The translations under genes were made by a program, and so were the position numbers. The notes beneath the pieces were generated by a model. The model saw only the letters and a list, made by a program, of their open reading frames with translations, did not search any database and had not been told where the DNA came from. Of a stretch of DNA of 64,000 nucleotides, positions 40,186-49,253 are shown piece after piece (the first letter of the stretch is position 1; every line of letters begins with the position of its first letter). The stretch comes from Flagellimonas_B algarum (lineage in GTDB: Bacteria > Bacteroidota > Bacteroidia > Flavobacteriales > Flavobacteriaceae). The stretch lies in the NCBI RefSeq assembly GCF_040513375.1, contig NZ_JBEVTG010000003.1:310001-374000 (forward strand). Reading direction: 5' to 3'.

Positions 40186-41048
40186 TGTTTCAATCCTGAA
40201 ATCGGATATAAGCGCTCTCTATCAAAACTGTCGAAGCGGTACTCGTCCATAGAAAAACTGTAGACCTTTCGGTCTTTGGGTTTCGGGGTTTTGAACTGGA
40301 TGGTGATCTGGCTCGGGAGGTAGGCACCTACCTCCGTTTTGGCGCGCTCGTACCGGGCCGTGGCATGCTGCAAGCCTTTCGGCATCGCCAAGAAGAAATC
40401 ATTGATGGTCACTTCCAAAAGATCGATAAACCGGGTCTCGGGATGGATGTAGACCAACATGCGGTCGTAGGTTTTGTTCGGGGACTCGGATCCCCAGGTG
40501 ACATAAACGGTGTCATAGGCGATATCGTCTAGGATTTGGGTTCCGGCATAGCGGATGATCTCGGCTTGAGGAAGGTGCATCGGGGCTTCGATCAGATAGT
40601 GGTAGGTGGCCAGCCCCCATAAATACCGGTCGTGTTCGTGTCTTTTCAAGTAATCGCTGTCGCGTTCCGTTTTGTACCCCTCCCAAGACTGTAGGCCTTG
40701 GATGGTCCCTTTTTTTCGACCGCTGAGGTATTCGACCTGACCGTCGAAACTGTTGGTCGCGAACCGAAGCTGTAAGTTTTCTTTGTTGTTACCCGGAAAG
40801 GCGTTCATCGGCATGAGCAGCCAGAAGCCCTTCCAATCGAAAACGGTTCGGGCCTCATAGACTTGGGTTTGGGCCAATCGGTCATAGCCCATGGCCTTCT
40901 TGGCCGTTTCGAGCAATGCTTTGCCCCGCTCTTCCAAATTCTCCGGGTTTTCGGCCATATAAGGCGTGCGCAGGTCTACCGATTTGCAGGACATTCCCAT
41001 TAGGGACAACGTCAATATCAAAAAAGGTATTGATTGTTTTAGGGTCAT
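40155..41048 (-). CDS. Putative lipoprotein of the RND export operon
   Basis: A 297-residue lipoprotein (lipobox GMSCK). The mature part starts with a helical region (ERGKALLETAKKAMGYDRLA), then becomes beta-rich (VYEARTVFDWKGFWLLMPM), somewhat like LolA-fold proteins. Last gene of the operon starting at 45550 and probably its envelope carrier. Family not certain. Confidence 0.65.
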   Translation of the reverse strand: MTLKQSIPFLILTLSLMGMSCKSVDLRTPYMAENPENLEERGKALLETAKKAMGYDRLAQTQVYEARTVFDWKGFWLLMPMNAFPGNNKENLQLRFATNSFDGQVEYLSGRKKGTIQGLQSWEGYKTERDSDYLKRHEHDRYLWGLATYHYLIEAPMHLPQAEIIRYAGTQILDDIAYDTVYVTWGSESPNKTYDRMLVYIHPETRFIDLLEVTINDFFLAMPKGLQHATARYERAKTEVGAYLPSQITIQFKTPKPKDRKVYSFSMDEYRFDSFDRERLYPISGLKHYGFSKPESE

Positions 41049-41066
41049 GGTTTCTTGTTTTTAAGG

Positions 41067-42290
41067 TTAAAAAAATCGGGAGATGGCAATACGTAGGAAG
41101 CTGTCTTGGCTAAAATTTCCCAAGATCAATTCGGAAGGATCGATATCGGAAAATATCCGGGCCTCGACCGCTACGGTCCAGTTCGAACCGAAACGGCGTG
41201 AAGCTTCCAAACTATACAGGGTACTGCTCGAATTCAAATCGGTCAATCCGCCCAACAATATGGAGGTATCCTGAACATCGTTGAACGCGATGCGGGTGCC
41301 GAAAAAGACATCATCCTGCAGGGCGTTCAGCGCAAGTTCATCGCGCCCGTCATAGAGGTATTCCCCAAGAATTCCGATATCCAAGCCATTTCCATCGATA
41401 TTGCTGAAGGTATATTCCACGCCCGCTGCCAAGGCAAAAAAGTCTTGGGCATCGGCGTAACGGTAGATCGATTCCAACTTCCACAGAAAAGCGTTGTGGG
41501 TCAACTGTAGATCGATCCCCGTTTGATGGATGGTCGGATAAAAGGCATCGATGTCGCCCTCGGGGGTGAAGACAAAAAGCGGTTCGCGGCCATTGCCGTA
41601 AAAGTGGGATAGCCCGATATCGAAAGCTCCGACAAAATGCTTCCATCGCAAGGCAAGGTCTTGGCGCCATTGCTCGGCCCCACTTTCATACCCCAAATCG
41701 TCTTGGTTGACCACGGTACCGAAGCGTAGCCGCCCAGCCTCCCCGGCAAAAGTGCGTTTGCGATGAAAGGGCAGGTAAAAGAAATCGAAAGTACCCCAAC
41801 TATCGGTGATCCAACTGAATTGGATCATGGGTTGCCCCAGTTTTTTTTCACCATCGAAGGTTTCGACCGCATCGGTCTGGTTGATGATATCGACCAAATG
41901 ATTGCTCTCGATGACCCCCCAGAACACTTTTTTCAAACCAATGCTCAACTCCCAGTTGTTCTTGGCTTTTTGATAGTAGAGTTCCCGAATGTCCCAATGG
42001 GTCCGTTCGTCATCCCGGTCCAGACGGAAAAAGCCTTTGGCCTTGATGCTTTGATAACCCTTGTCCCATTCCAATGCATATTCAGGCAGAAAGGAGATGG
42101 AAGGGTAATGGTCCAACTGATCCGAAAAACGGGCGTCGTCATAGAAATAACGGTATTCACCACCGACCTCCAATTGAAATTCATGGGCAAAATCGGGGGA
42201 GGGCGTTTGTTCTTGTGACCAGACCGCGATGGTAATCAAGCCAAACAGGTGTAGATACACCCATCTGACCATAGGTTGATGTCGTTTCAT
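41067..42290 (-). CDS. Outer-membrane beta-barrel protein of the RND export operon
   Basis: A 407-residue protein with signal peptide (LHLFGLITIAVWSQ) and repeated amphipathic strands; the last strand ends in Phe (LRIAISRFF), the usual BAM signal. Segments such as KNNWELSIGLKKVFWGVIESNHLVDIINQTDA resemble DUF1302-type barrels that occur with MMPL-type RND pumps. Likely the outer-membrane exit of the system. Confidence 0.75.
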   Translation of the reverse strand: MKRHQPMVRWVYLHLFGLITIAVWSQEQTPSPDFAHEFQLEVGGEYRYFYDDARFSDQLDHYPSISFLPEYALEWDKGYQSIKAKGFFRLDRDDERTHWDIRELYYQKAKNNWELSIGLKKVFWGVIESNHLVDIINQTDAVETFDGEKKLGQPMIQFSWITDSWGTFDFFYLPFHRKRTFAGEAGRLRFGTVVNQDDLGYESGAEQWRQDLALRWKHFVGAFDIGLSHFYGNGREPLFVFTPEGDIDAFYPTIHQTGIDLQLTHNAFLWKLESIYRYADAQDFFALAAGVEYTFSNIDGNGLDIGILGEYLYDGRDELALNALQDDVFFGTRIAFNDVQDTSILLGGLTDLNSSSTLYSLEASRRFGSNWTVAVEARIFSDIDPSELILGNFSQDSFLRIAISRFF

Positions 42291-42310
42291 GTTCAGGATG
42301 CTTTTCCAGT

Positions 42311-42354
42311 CAGGGAAGGGCAGGGAGCTGCACCCTGCCGCATTCCCTTCCTGG
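42311..42354 (-). other. Intercistronic double-stem hairpin
   Basis: CAGGGAAGGG (42311-42320) pairs with CCCTTCCTGG (42345-42354) around an inner stem GGCAGGG / CCCTGCC. It sits between the LolA-like and barrel genes of one operon and has no T run, so it may set mRNA stability or differential expression rather than full termination. Confidence 0.6.
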
Positions 42355-42372
42355 TAACCAACACATTATACC

Positions 42373-43149
42373 TTATCTCCCTGCCCGTTTCAAAGCGACC
42401 TGCGAGAAGTCTTCTTCGGTCAGCCCTTGATCGAAGTCGTAGTCACTGAATTCGAGAACCGTTTCCTTGTTGCTTTGGTGATTGACCATTTTCAATTGAC
42501 CGGCCCGCCAGAATTTGTCTTTATACAGCTGATAATCCGAATAGGTCAAGGTCTTTAAAAGCGCATTCTTACGGTCATAGAACTCAATTTGTTCAAGGCG
42601 ATAGCCCTTGTCTTTATTATAGGTCGCGATACGACGGGTATAACCTGATTTAGGATCTACGGGATCTTGCTCGACCCATAACATCGGTCCTTCTTGTTTC
42701 AGGAATTTGTAGCCGTATTTTTCCACTTCTTGGGAAGACAGATCTTCATAGGCGAACTCACTCCCTACGAAGGGGCCGGATTTGTTGTTGGACGAAATGC
42801 GTTTCACCCTGGCGATCGAAGGCAGGAACAACCATTGGTCGTCGCTACCGATTTTATGGGTAAAGGTCAAGGTGGCGGTGCCTTTCACGTCTTTCGGACT
42901 GTTGAATACGATAAGCGATTTATCGCCGTCTTCGGTCAATTCCAAGGTTTTGTTCTCCAAGTAACGTTCGGAGGTTTGCCCGTTTTTATTCTTCAGCGTC
43001 ATTTTCAAGGCTACGGTCGAACTGCCGAAACCGAGATCGGCCTGTTCGGCGGCCTTGGCGATTTCCAAACCCCGTTGTTCGGCGGTCTGGGCGTTGATCA
43101 AGGCGAATCCGGCCAAAAAGGCCATGCTGGTTACGAATCTTTTTCTCAT
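42373..43149 (-). CDS. LolA-like outer-membrane lipoprotein-sorting protein
   Basis: I start at ATG 43149 (258 residues) giving a signal peptide (MRKRFVTSMAFLAGFALINAQ). The motif SLIVFNSPKDVKGTATLTFTHKIGSDDQWLFLPSIARVKRISSNNKSGPFVGSEFAYEDL is that of the LolA-like 'outer membrane lipoprotein-sorting' family. It is encoded between an RND pump and a barrel, the common arrangement, and likely shuttles a lipid or lipoprotein through the periplasm. Confidence 0.85.
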   Translation of the reverse strand: MRKRFVTSMAFLAGFALINAQTAEQRGLEIAKAAEQADLGFGSSTVALKMTLKNKNGQTSERYLENKTLELTEDGDKSLIVFNSPKDVKGTATLTFTHKIGSDDQWLFLPSIARVKRISSNNKSGPFVGSEFAYEDLSSQEVEKYGYKFLKQEGPMLWVEQDPVDPKSGYTRRIATYNKDKGYRLEQIEFYDRKNALLKTLTYSDYQLYKDKFWRAGQLKMVNHQSNKETVLEFSDYDFDQGLTEEDFSQVALKRAGR

Positions 43150-43186
43150 GATGTTTTTAATTTTTATGGATGTTGTGCTTTTGTCT

Positions 43187-45550
43187 TTATGCATTTTGGT
43201 TGCCGGCCGTGATCGCTTTTTTTCCTTCCCTACTGGTCAATAGCAGTAAAGCCGGTAAGAGGAGGAAATCGATGATCAGGGCCGACGAGATGATGATCAG
43301 GGTGATGCGGGCCATATAGCTGTTCAAGGCAAAAGGGGAGGTCGACAGCACGGCGAAACCGGCCATTAAAACCACGGTGGTAGTGACCAAAGCCCGGCCG
43401 ACGGTCTCGAAAGCGTAGATAACGGCATCTTTGGCCGAATAGCCCAATTCGCGGCGTGCCCGAAGGAACTTGCTCATAAAGTGGACCGTATCGTCGACGA
43501 TGATCCCCAACGTCATACCGAAAACAATGACCATACCCGTATTGATGGTTCCTTTATACAACCACCACAAACCGAAACCGACCAATACGGGGGCCACATT
43601 GGGGATGATACTCAAAACCCCGAGCTTTAGGTTCCGCAGGGCGAACATCAAAACCAAGGAAATCAACAACAAGGCCACGATATTGCCATTGAACATGCTA
43701 TCGGCCTGACGGAAGCCCAATTTCGAAAACATCAAGGTCGGGCTCACCCCAATGGCATGCATGGGTTCGGGTGCATTGTCTTTCAACCACTGCTCTGCCC
43801 GTTCGGCAAAGGCGATCATCTCAACACTGGAATTGTTTTCCAAAGTCGCGGTCACGCGGGTTTCCGATTTGTCGACATTGATCTGGTTGTTCAGATCAAG
43901 TCCGAAAGGGAGCGAAAGCTCATAGAGCAAAAGGTATTGGGCAGCCTCTTCCCGTTGGGTCGGCACCTTGTAGTACTTTTGGTCATCACCATGCATGGAT
44001 CGGTTGACCCTGCGGGCCACTTCGGTAAAGGCGTTGACGTGTACGACCTCGGGCTGTTCTTCCAACCATTCCTCGAATTCATTCAGTTTTTGAAGGTATT
44101 CCGGATTGTTGATACCCCCACTTTCGCCACTACCGACCGAAAATTCGACATTGTAGAAACCGGTCAGGTTTTCGTTTATGAAATCGCTGTCTTGGCGGAA
44201 TTTCACCGTGGTGTCGAAGTATTCGACGAATTCGTCATTGAAGCGATTGAACGACCCGATATAAGCGAGTACCGCAATGATACCGATGGATACCACCGTA
44301 ATGCCTTTGGGGCGGTCAATGACCCAGTAGCCCAAATTCGTGTACCAGCTGGTTTTCTTTTCGACCTGCTTGGTTTTTTTCTTCTTCCAATATGGGAAAA
44401 TAGCGATTAGGGCCGGTAAGAGCGTGGTCGAGAAAATGAAAGCCATGGTCATACCGAAGGCCACGATGTTGCCCAGGTCCCAGAATGGCGGCACGTCACC
44501 GAAATTAAAAGTCAAGAATCCGATGACCGTGGTCAGACTGGTGATGAGCACGGGCATGAAATTGAGGCGCATGCTTTCGATCAGAGCCTCCTTTTTATCC
44601 AGACCATCGGTACGTGTTTTTTGCAAATAGGTAATCAAGATGTGGATGCTATCGGCCACTGCCAAGGTGAGGATCATGGTAGGAAAGACCGCCGAAGGTG
44701 GGGTGAGTTTGATCCCCAATAGACCGATAAAGCCCAAGGTCGCCATAAAAGAGAACAGAAAGACGAAAAGGGTCGACAGCATGGCGAAAAGGTTCCGGGT
44801 CAAGATCAGGGTCAGGATCATGACAATCAAGATCATCAACCCGACGCGGGCAAAGTCCTTTTCGGAATGCTCGAAAAAAGCGGTGTTCAAAGGCACCAAG
44901 CCGGTGGTATATACATCGAACTCCGGATGATCGTTCTGGAAGGCCGTTATCATGTCACGGGCCGCTGTGGTCACTTCTGGAATTTCGACCGCACTATCTT
45001 CGCCAGGGAGCCGTACCGTGACATTGATGGCGGTGACGCTTCCGTCCTTATTGATAAGACGGTTGATCAATAAAGGTTCGTGAAGGGCGATTTCCCGGAT
45101 TTCAGCAATGTCCTCCGGTGTTTTCAAAGACGACTCGTACGAGAGATCATCCACGTAGAGATCGTCCCCTTCGGCGCGTGTATGCTGGTAATTCGTGATC
45201 GCATCGACCCGCGACGAGTATGGCGTATTCCAGGCTTGTGCGGTCAATTCTTCAATGGCCACAAGGTTCTTTTGGGTAAAGACGTTCTTGTTCTTCGGGG
45301 CCAATACGATGAGAATGTTGTCGTCTTTGGTGTATTTTTCCTGAAGGGCATCAAAAGCCTCCAACTCCGGGTTGCTTTTGGAAAAGAAGACGTGATAATC
45401 GCCATCGAATTGCATTTTTCCCTGTGAGCCCAAGCCGACGGCTAGGAGGAGACAACCCAGGAGTACGGGCCATTTGTAACGGATTACGAAAGTCGCCCAT
45501 TTTTCGGCGAAGGTATTGCTGGCTTCCCCAGCTTTCTTAAGTGCATTCAT
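43187..45550 (-). CDS. MMPL/RND-superfamily transporter
   Basis: I start at ATG 45550 (787 residues, MNALKKAGEASNTF). One helix precedes a first periplasmic domain, then a five-helix bundle (about 230-390) with TLAVADSIHILITY, a second periplasmic domain, and a second bundle with FGMTLGIIVDDTVHFMSKF; both bundles carry the acidic proton-relay pattern. Length and topology match MMPL/HpnN-type lipid exporters. It leads an operon with LolA-like, barrel and lipoprotein genes, and has a TetR-type operator upstream. Confidence 0.88.
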   Translation of the reverse strand: MNALKKAGEASNTFAEKWATFVIRYKWPVLLGCLLLAVGLGSQGKMQFDGDYHVFFSKSNPELEAFDALQEKYTKDDNILIVLAPKNKNVFTQKNLVAIEELTAQAWNTPYSSRVDAITNYQHTRAEGDDLYVDDLSYESSLKTPEDIAEIREIALHEPLLINRLINKDGSVTAINVTVRLPGEDSAVEIPEVTTAARDMITAFQNDHPEFDVYTTGLVPLNTAFFEHSEKDFARVGLMILIVMILTLILTRNLFAMLSTLFVFLFSFMATLGFIGLLGIKLTPPSAVFPTMILTLAVADSIHILITYLQKTRTDGLDKKEALIESMRLNFMPVLITSLTTVIGFLTFNFGDVPPFWDLGNIVAFGMTMAFIFSTTLLPALIAIFPYWKKKKTKQVEKKTSWYTNLGYWVIDRPKGITVVSIGIIAVLAYIGSFNRFNDEFVEYFDTTVKFRQDSDFINENLTGFYNVEFSVGSGESGGINNPEYLQKLNEFEEWLEEQPEVVHVNAFTEVARRVNRSMHGDDQKYYKVPTQREEAAQYLLLYELSLPFGLDLNNQINVDKSETRVTATLENNSSVEMIAFAERAEQWLKDNAPEPMHAIGVSPTLMFSKLGFRQADSMFNGNIVALLLISLVLMFALRNLKLGVLSIIPNVAPVLVGFGLWWLYKGTINTGMVIVFGMTLGIIVDDTVHFMSKFLRARRELGYSAKDAVIYAFETVGRALVTTTVVLMAGFAVLSTSPFALNSYMARITLIIISSALIIDFLLLPALLLLTSREGKKAITAGNQNA

Positions 45551-45614
45551 TGTTGTTGTTTTAGGTGTATCGTAGTATTGACGTTTTGGTGCTAGTCCAT
45601 TGGACAACAAAAAG

Positions 45615-45629
45615 TTGACCGGTCGTCTA
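45615..45629 (-). promoter_or_regulatory. TetR-type operator upstream of the RND operon
   Basis: Plus-strand TTGACCGGTCGTCTA centres on the palindrome GACCGGTC. The identical 15-mer lies upstream of tetR at 46272-46286. It stands 65 bp before the RND start codon and 19 bp beyond the tetR stop. Confidence 0.75.
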
Positions 45630-45647
45630 TTAATCGGATAAATTTTT

Positions 45648-46238
45648 TTAAACCATGCGTTTTACCATACGTAAAAAGTTATCGATCGGGTAACAGCTAT
45701 CCATTTCCTTCATGCTGACCATGGCCCCTTTGCCGGCGTCCTCCATAAAATTCACCCAGTCCATCGCGGCAATGCTATCGTCCATCTCCCCATAGTTTTG
45801 GGCTTCTTCGACCACTTCGGCGATATAGCCTTTGACCAAACTGGTTTTCTTTTCGATGGCTACCCGTATCGCCTCGCTGTGTTCGCCCATTTCATTGGCC
45901 AGGTTACAGCCCATGCAGCCCATTTTGCAGTTGAACTCCTCTTTGAGCACATGGCCACGGAATTCGTAAAAGTCGATCAAACGCTGTTTTGGTCCGACGG
46001 TTTTGTTTTGCAGGATTTCGAGGGCAGGGGGGAAGGTTGTTTGAAAGTACATCTCAATTGCCTTGACCGCGAAATCTTCCTTGCTCTCGAAATAAAAGTA
46101 AAACGACCCTTTCGGAACCCCAGCGGCATCAACGATGTCTTTCACGCTGGTGGCGTTGTAGCCTTTGTTCCACAGCAACAACATTCCATGTTCGATCAAG
46201 GAATCCATCTTTGCACTATGTTTGGTCGCCTGCCACAT
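45648..46238 (-). CDS. TetR/AcrR-family transcriptional repressor
   Basis: I start at ATG 46238 (196 residues, MWQATKHSAKMDSLIEHGMLLLWNKGY). The TetR helix-turn-helix is clear: GYNATSVKDIVDAAGVPKGSFYFYFESKEDF. The ligand domain has a CKMGCMGCNL cluster of Cys near residue 105, which suggests sensing of a thiol-reactive or metal signal (inference). It lies upstream of the RND operon and is probably autoregulated. Confidence 0.9.
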   Translation of the reverse strand: MWQATKHSAKMDSLIEHGMLLLWNKGYNATSVKDIVDAAGVPKGSFYFYFESKEDFAVKAIEMYFQTTFPPALEILQNKTVGPKQRLIDFYEFRGHVLKEEFNCKMGCMGCNLANEMGEHSEAIRVAIEKKTSLVKGYIAEVVEEAQNYGEMDDSIAAMDWVNFMEDAGKGAMVSMKEMDSCYPIDNFLRMVKRMV

Positions 46239-46257
46239 GATTTGCGGATTGTGGATA

Positions 46258-46286
46258 CAAAGATATAACATTTGACCGGTCGTCTA
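46258..46286 (-). promoter_or_regulatory. tetR promoter with overlapping operator
   Basis: The minus strand reads TATCTTTG at 46265-46258, a perfect -7 box. The operator TTGACCGGTCGTCTA (46272-46286) starts 6 bp upstream, inside the polymerase footprint, which fits repression. Confidence 0.7.
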
Positions 46287-46295
46287 GTGTTTGGT

Positions 46296-46799
46296 TTATG
46301 CAATTTTTAACAACTTTTTCTTTCGATCGTGCAATTCGCCCCGTTCGACATAGATCTTGAGTTCCTCCAAGTTTTGACGTAGAATGGAACGCATCTTGCG
46401 TTGCATGGGCCGTTTCATCAGCACGCCCATGAACCCTTTCAACTGCATATTGACATCCATGGTCAATCGGGTATTGGAGGCTTCGCCGATATGGGTCCAG
46501 GTGTTGGTGGCCTTCTCGACCATACCTGGAAGTCCGGCAACGATCTGGTAGGTAAATTGAAACTGTTCAGGCCGGTAATCCACAATGCGTTCGGTGGTTT
46601 TTTCAAAACCCTTATAGCTCGGTTCGCACACCCGTTCGAGACATACGGCACCGAGTTCACTGGCACCGTTACCTTCGGAAAAGAGCACTCCGGCACTCCA
46701 ATCACCGATCTTATCGAATTGCAGTGCGGTGACCTCCCAAAGCCGTTCTTTGGGCACACCGATCATGATCGATTCCCGAATCCGTACTGCTGTTGCCAT
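46296..46799 (-). CDS. SRPBCC-family protein
   Basis: I start at ATG 46799 (167 residues, MATAVRIRESIMIGVPKERLWEV). The fold pattern is clear: N-terminal strand, VPKERLWEV helix, WSAGVLFSEGN, and a final long helix (MQRKMRSILRQNLEELKIYVERG). No signal peptide, so cytosolic. It binds hydrophobic ligands by family. First of four SRPBCC genes in 5 kb. Confidence 0.85.
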   Translation of the reverse strand: MATAVRIRESIMIGVPKERLWEVTALQFDKIGDWSAGVLFSEGNGASELGAVCLERVCEPSYKGFEKTTERIVDYRPEQFQFTYQIVAGLPGMVEKATNTWTHIGEASNTRLTMDVNMQLKGFMGVLMKRPMQRKMRSILRQNLEELKIYVERGELHDRKKKLLKIA

Positions 46800-46880
46800 A
46801 CCTTTTGATTTATAAGACAAAGGTCGTTGGTCAGGCTGGGGAACTCTTGGTCGAAAGGGTCAAAGAATTGTCGAAAAGGG

Positions 46881-47720
46881 TCAGCTCCCTCTTTTGTATT
46901 CCGTGGGGGAGCAGCGGTATTTTTTGGAGAACGATTTCGAAAAGGTGCTGAGACTCCCAAAACCACATTCAAAACAGATATCGGTTATCCGTTTATCGGT
47001 ATACCTTAGGAGTTCTGCCGCTTTTTCAAGCCGCTTGTTCACGATATAATGCGCCGGGGTATCCTCAAAGATTTCCTTGAACCGTCGTTTGAAGGTCGAG
47101 AGGCTCATATGGGTAAGTGCCGCATAATCCTTGATATCGAGTTCCTCGTACAGTTGGGCTTGGATGATCGCCTTGAAGTTCAAGGCCACAGGGTCAAAAA
47201 GGGAGTGAAGTAACTCCCGGATACCGGGGTAGTCGATCTGGTGCAGCAACAGAATCAGTTCTTTCAATTTCAAAACGATCAGATCGTCATTGATCAACTG
47301 CGGGTTTTCAAAATAAAACAGCAGCCCTTTGATGTATTCGTCAATGATCGTTTTCTGCGGGATTTTGGTGAAGATCTTGGTGTTGGCCTTTTTTGAGTTT
47401 CGCAGGAAATCGGGGGGATTCCTTTCATAGATGAATTGGAGCACCTCGGGGTTGACATGGATCGCGATGATTTCACATAGTCCGGTATCCTTGGCGGTTT
47501 TCCAATGGTTCACGAATGCCCCGCATTTCATCAAAACACTTTCTTTCGAACCAATGGGACTTTGTTCCATCCCCCCATATAAAATTCCCTCACCGGCCAA
47601 GGAATAGATAAAGCAGGCTTCCTGGTCGAAATTGGCTGCAGGTTTGAACGGTGGTCTGAAAATTACCTTTTCAAAGACCTTGGTCGTCTGAAGTTGATAT
47701 GATTCGTATGCTAAGATCAT
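46881..47720 (-). CDS. AraC-family transcriptional regulator
   Basis: I start at ATG 47720 (279 residues, MILAYESYQLQTTKVFEK); 60 upstream codons are in frame but look non-coding. The N-terminal sensor domain (ACFIYSLAGEGILYGGMEQ) is a cupin-like AraC_binding type. The C-terminal pair of helix-turn-helices is complete (DYAALTHMSLSTFKRRFKEIF and ITDICFECGFGSLSTFSKSFSKKY). The target is unknown. Confidence 0.88.
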   Translation of the reverse strand: MILAYESYQLQTTKVFEKVIFRPPFKPAANFDQEACFIYSLAGEGILYGGMEQSPIGSKESVLMKCGAFVNHWKTAKDTGLCEIIAIHVNPEVLQFIYERNPPDFLRNSKKANTKIFTKIPQKTIIDEYIKGLLFYFENPQLINDDLIVLKLKELILLLHQIDYPGIRELLHSLFDPVALNFKAIIQAQLYEELDIKDYAALTHMSLSTFKRRFKEIFEDTPAHYIVNKRLEKAAELLRYTDKRITDICFECGFGSLSTFSKSFSKKYRCSPTEYKRGS

Positions 47721-47745
47721 TTTGGATAAAACTAAGCCATTCTTT

Positions 47746-48477
47746 TTAAGGATGCCCCACTCTGAAAAACCGGAAGAGGGTTTCCAGCTGTCCCGCCCAG
47801 TTTTCGAAATCGTGTCCCCCCTTCGTTTTCTCGAAATGCACACGGTACCCTTTACCCTCGAAAAGCCGCCGCAGGGGTTCAGCATAGGTTTCCGCATCAT
47901 TGGTACCGGTCGAAATATAGATGTTCAAAGCGGTGTTCGTGCTAAAACTGATGGCAGCGCCCAGTTCGTTGCAGGGGTAGGTAACCGGTGAAAGCAATGC
48001 GTACTGCGTAAAGGCCTCCGATTTCGCAGCGAACCATGCGGCATTCAACCCCCCGAAGGAGATGCCGATCAATCCGCGTTGGGTAGGTTCGAGGGTCTTC
48101 CCAATGGTTTTTTCGACCCTAGGGAGGACTTCCTTTTCAAAAAAAGAAAGGTAGTCGGGATTGCAAAAGAAATACCGGTTTCGTTGATCAATGCCGTCCG
48201 TTTCATCGACGGTGCCCACAAAGACGTAGTAGGCGGCAGGGATCTTGCCCGCCCCGTGCAAGGCTTTCAAGCGTTCCAAATAGCCCGCGTCAAGCAGCTT
48301 AGCCCCATCGGTCAAGTAATACACCGAAGTTGCCGCAGTTACGTTCCCTATTGGTTCGATAACGACCGAGGTCGTCGTCTTCAAGAGCGGGCTTTCAATC
48401 GAGAAGCGCTGGGCATGTACCGAATGCCACGACAATGCGAGCAATAGTACCGTCAAAATCCTGAATGTGGGTCCCAT
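47746..48477 (-). CDS. Exported esterase (enterochelin-esterase/esterase D type)
   Basis: A 243-residue protein with signal peptide (MGPTFRILTVLLLALSWHSVHAQ). The nucleophile elbow GISFGG (about residue 140) and the later TNDAETYAEPL and GGHDFENW supply Ser, Asp and His of the PF00756-type esterases. Likely periplasmic hydrolysis of a siderophore or similar ester; substrate not predictable. Confidence 0.85.
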   Translation of the reverse strand: MGPTFRILTVLLLALSWHSVHAQRFSIESPLLKTTTSVVIEPIGNVTAATSVYYLTDGAKLLDAGYLERLKALHGAGKIPAAYYVFVGTVDETDGIDQRNRYFFCNPDYLSFFEKEVLPRVEKTIGKTLEPTQRGLIGISFGGLNAAWFAAKSEAFTQYALLSPVTYPCNELGAAISFSTNTALNIYISTGTNDAETYAEPLRRLFEGKGYRVHFEKTKGGHDFENWAGQLETLFRFFRVGHP

Positions 48478-48501
48478 ACTTAAAGATATTGAAATGAAGA
48501 A

Positions 48502-48524
48502 AGCACCTTCTTTTGAAAGGTGCT
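48502..48524 (-). terminator. Intrinsic terminator after the 48545-49075 gene
   Basis: AGCACCTT / AAGGTGCT stem with a 7-base loop; the minus strand continues TTCTTCATTTC, a T-rich tail. Confidence 0.6.
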
Positions 48525-48544
48525 CTTCGAATTAGCCGATCGGG

Positions 48545-49075
48545 TTACGATTTCGCATTGTGGAGTTCATACAATCGTGTGATCAATTGGGTCGAAACGG
48601 CATCCAAGAAGCCCATGAACTGCGCCTTGTCCATTTGGGGGTTTTCGACGAAGGTCCATCCGCCCGAACTCCAGACCACCATACATTTTTTGTACCCGAG
48701 ATCCACTACTTTGAACGAGTTGACCATGTTTTTGGCCGGTACTCCGGCAACGGCATAGGAATAGAACCGTTTTTCGTCATCATAGGCCAAGATGGTTTCG
48801 GTAAAGGCCGGGTCGGCCGATTTGCGGGTTTGCCCTGGGGCCGAACAGCTGCGGGTCGCTCCTACGCCAACGGTGCCGGTGATCCAAGAATCGCCTACAT
48901 AGTCGGGGGTGAGTTCTTCGACCTTATCCAATTTGCGCAAGCGTTCCCAAACTTCATCGGCTGAGGCATTGATGACTTGGGTCTTGGTCATGATCGCATC
49001 CGATTGTTGGGCCCTGCCCTGTGCGAATCCGGAGAAGATCAGCGCCATAACGATGAGGGTTTTTGTAGTTTTCAT
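48545..49075 (-). CDS. Exported SRPBCC-family protein
   Basis: A 176-residue protein with signal peptide (MKTTKTLIVMALIFSGFAQGRAQ). SRPBCC pattern: VINASADEVWERLRKLDKVEELTPDYV, YSYAVAGVPAKNMVNSFKVVDLGYKKCMVVW and a final helix. It is a tandem paralogue of 49254-49763. Exported SRPBCC proteins are less usual and may carry lipids or quinones in the periplasm. Confidence 0.82.
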   Translation of the reverse strand: MKTTKTLIVMALIFSGFAQGRAQQSDAIMTKTQVINASADEVWERLRKLDKVEELTPDYVGDSWITGTVGVGATRSCSAPGQTRKSADPAFTETILAYDDEKRFYSYAVAGVPAKNMVNSFKVVDLGYKKCMVVWSSGGWTFVENPQMDKAQFMGFLDAVSTQLITRLYELHNAKS

Positions 49076-49190
49076 ACTGCTTTTGATTTAACGATTAACG
49101 GATACAAAGTTCAGGAGAAACGCAACCGCTGACTTGATCCTAAAGTCCATTTCGTTGTTTTTGAGGGTCAAGGGGATTTGTCGCGGAAAA

Positions 49191-49222
49191 GGAACCACGA
49201 CCCTAAATTGGGTCACGGTCCC
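49191..49222 (-). terminator. Intrinsic hairpin after the 49254-49763 gene
   Basis: GGAACCACGACCC (49191-49203) pairs with GGGTCACGGTCCC (49210-49222) with few mismatches. The minus strand continues TTTTCC, so it serves the upstream SRPBCC gene. Confidence 0.65.
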
Positions 49223-49253
49223 TTAAACAACGCAACACACCTAAAAACGGTTT

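Noticed and set aside
47721..47900. N-terminal extension of the AraC regulator to 47900
   Set aside because: The added residues are basic and low in structure, overlap the neighbouring esterase gene, and lie outside the domain. ATG 47720 is a better start.
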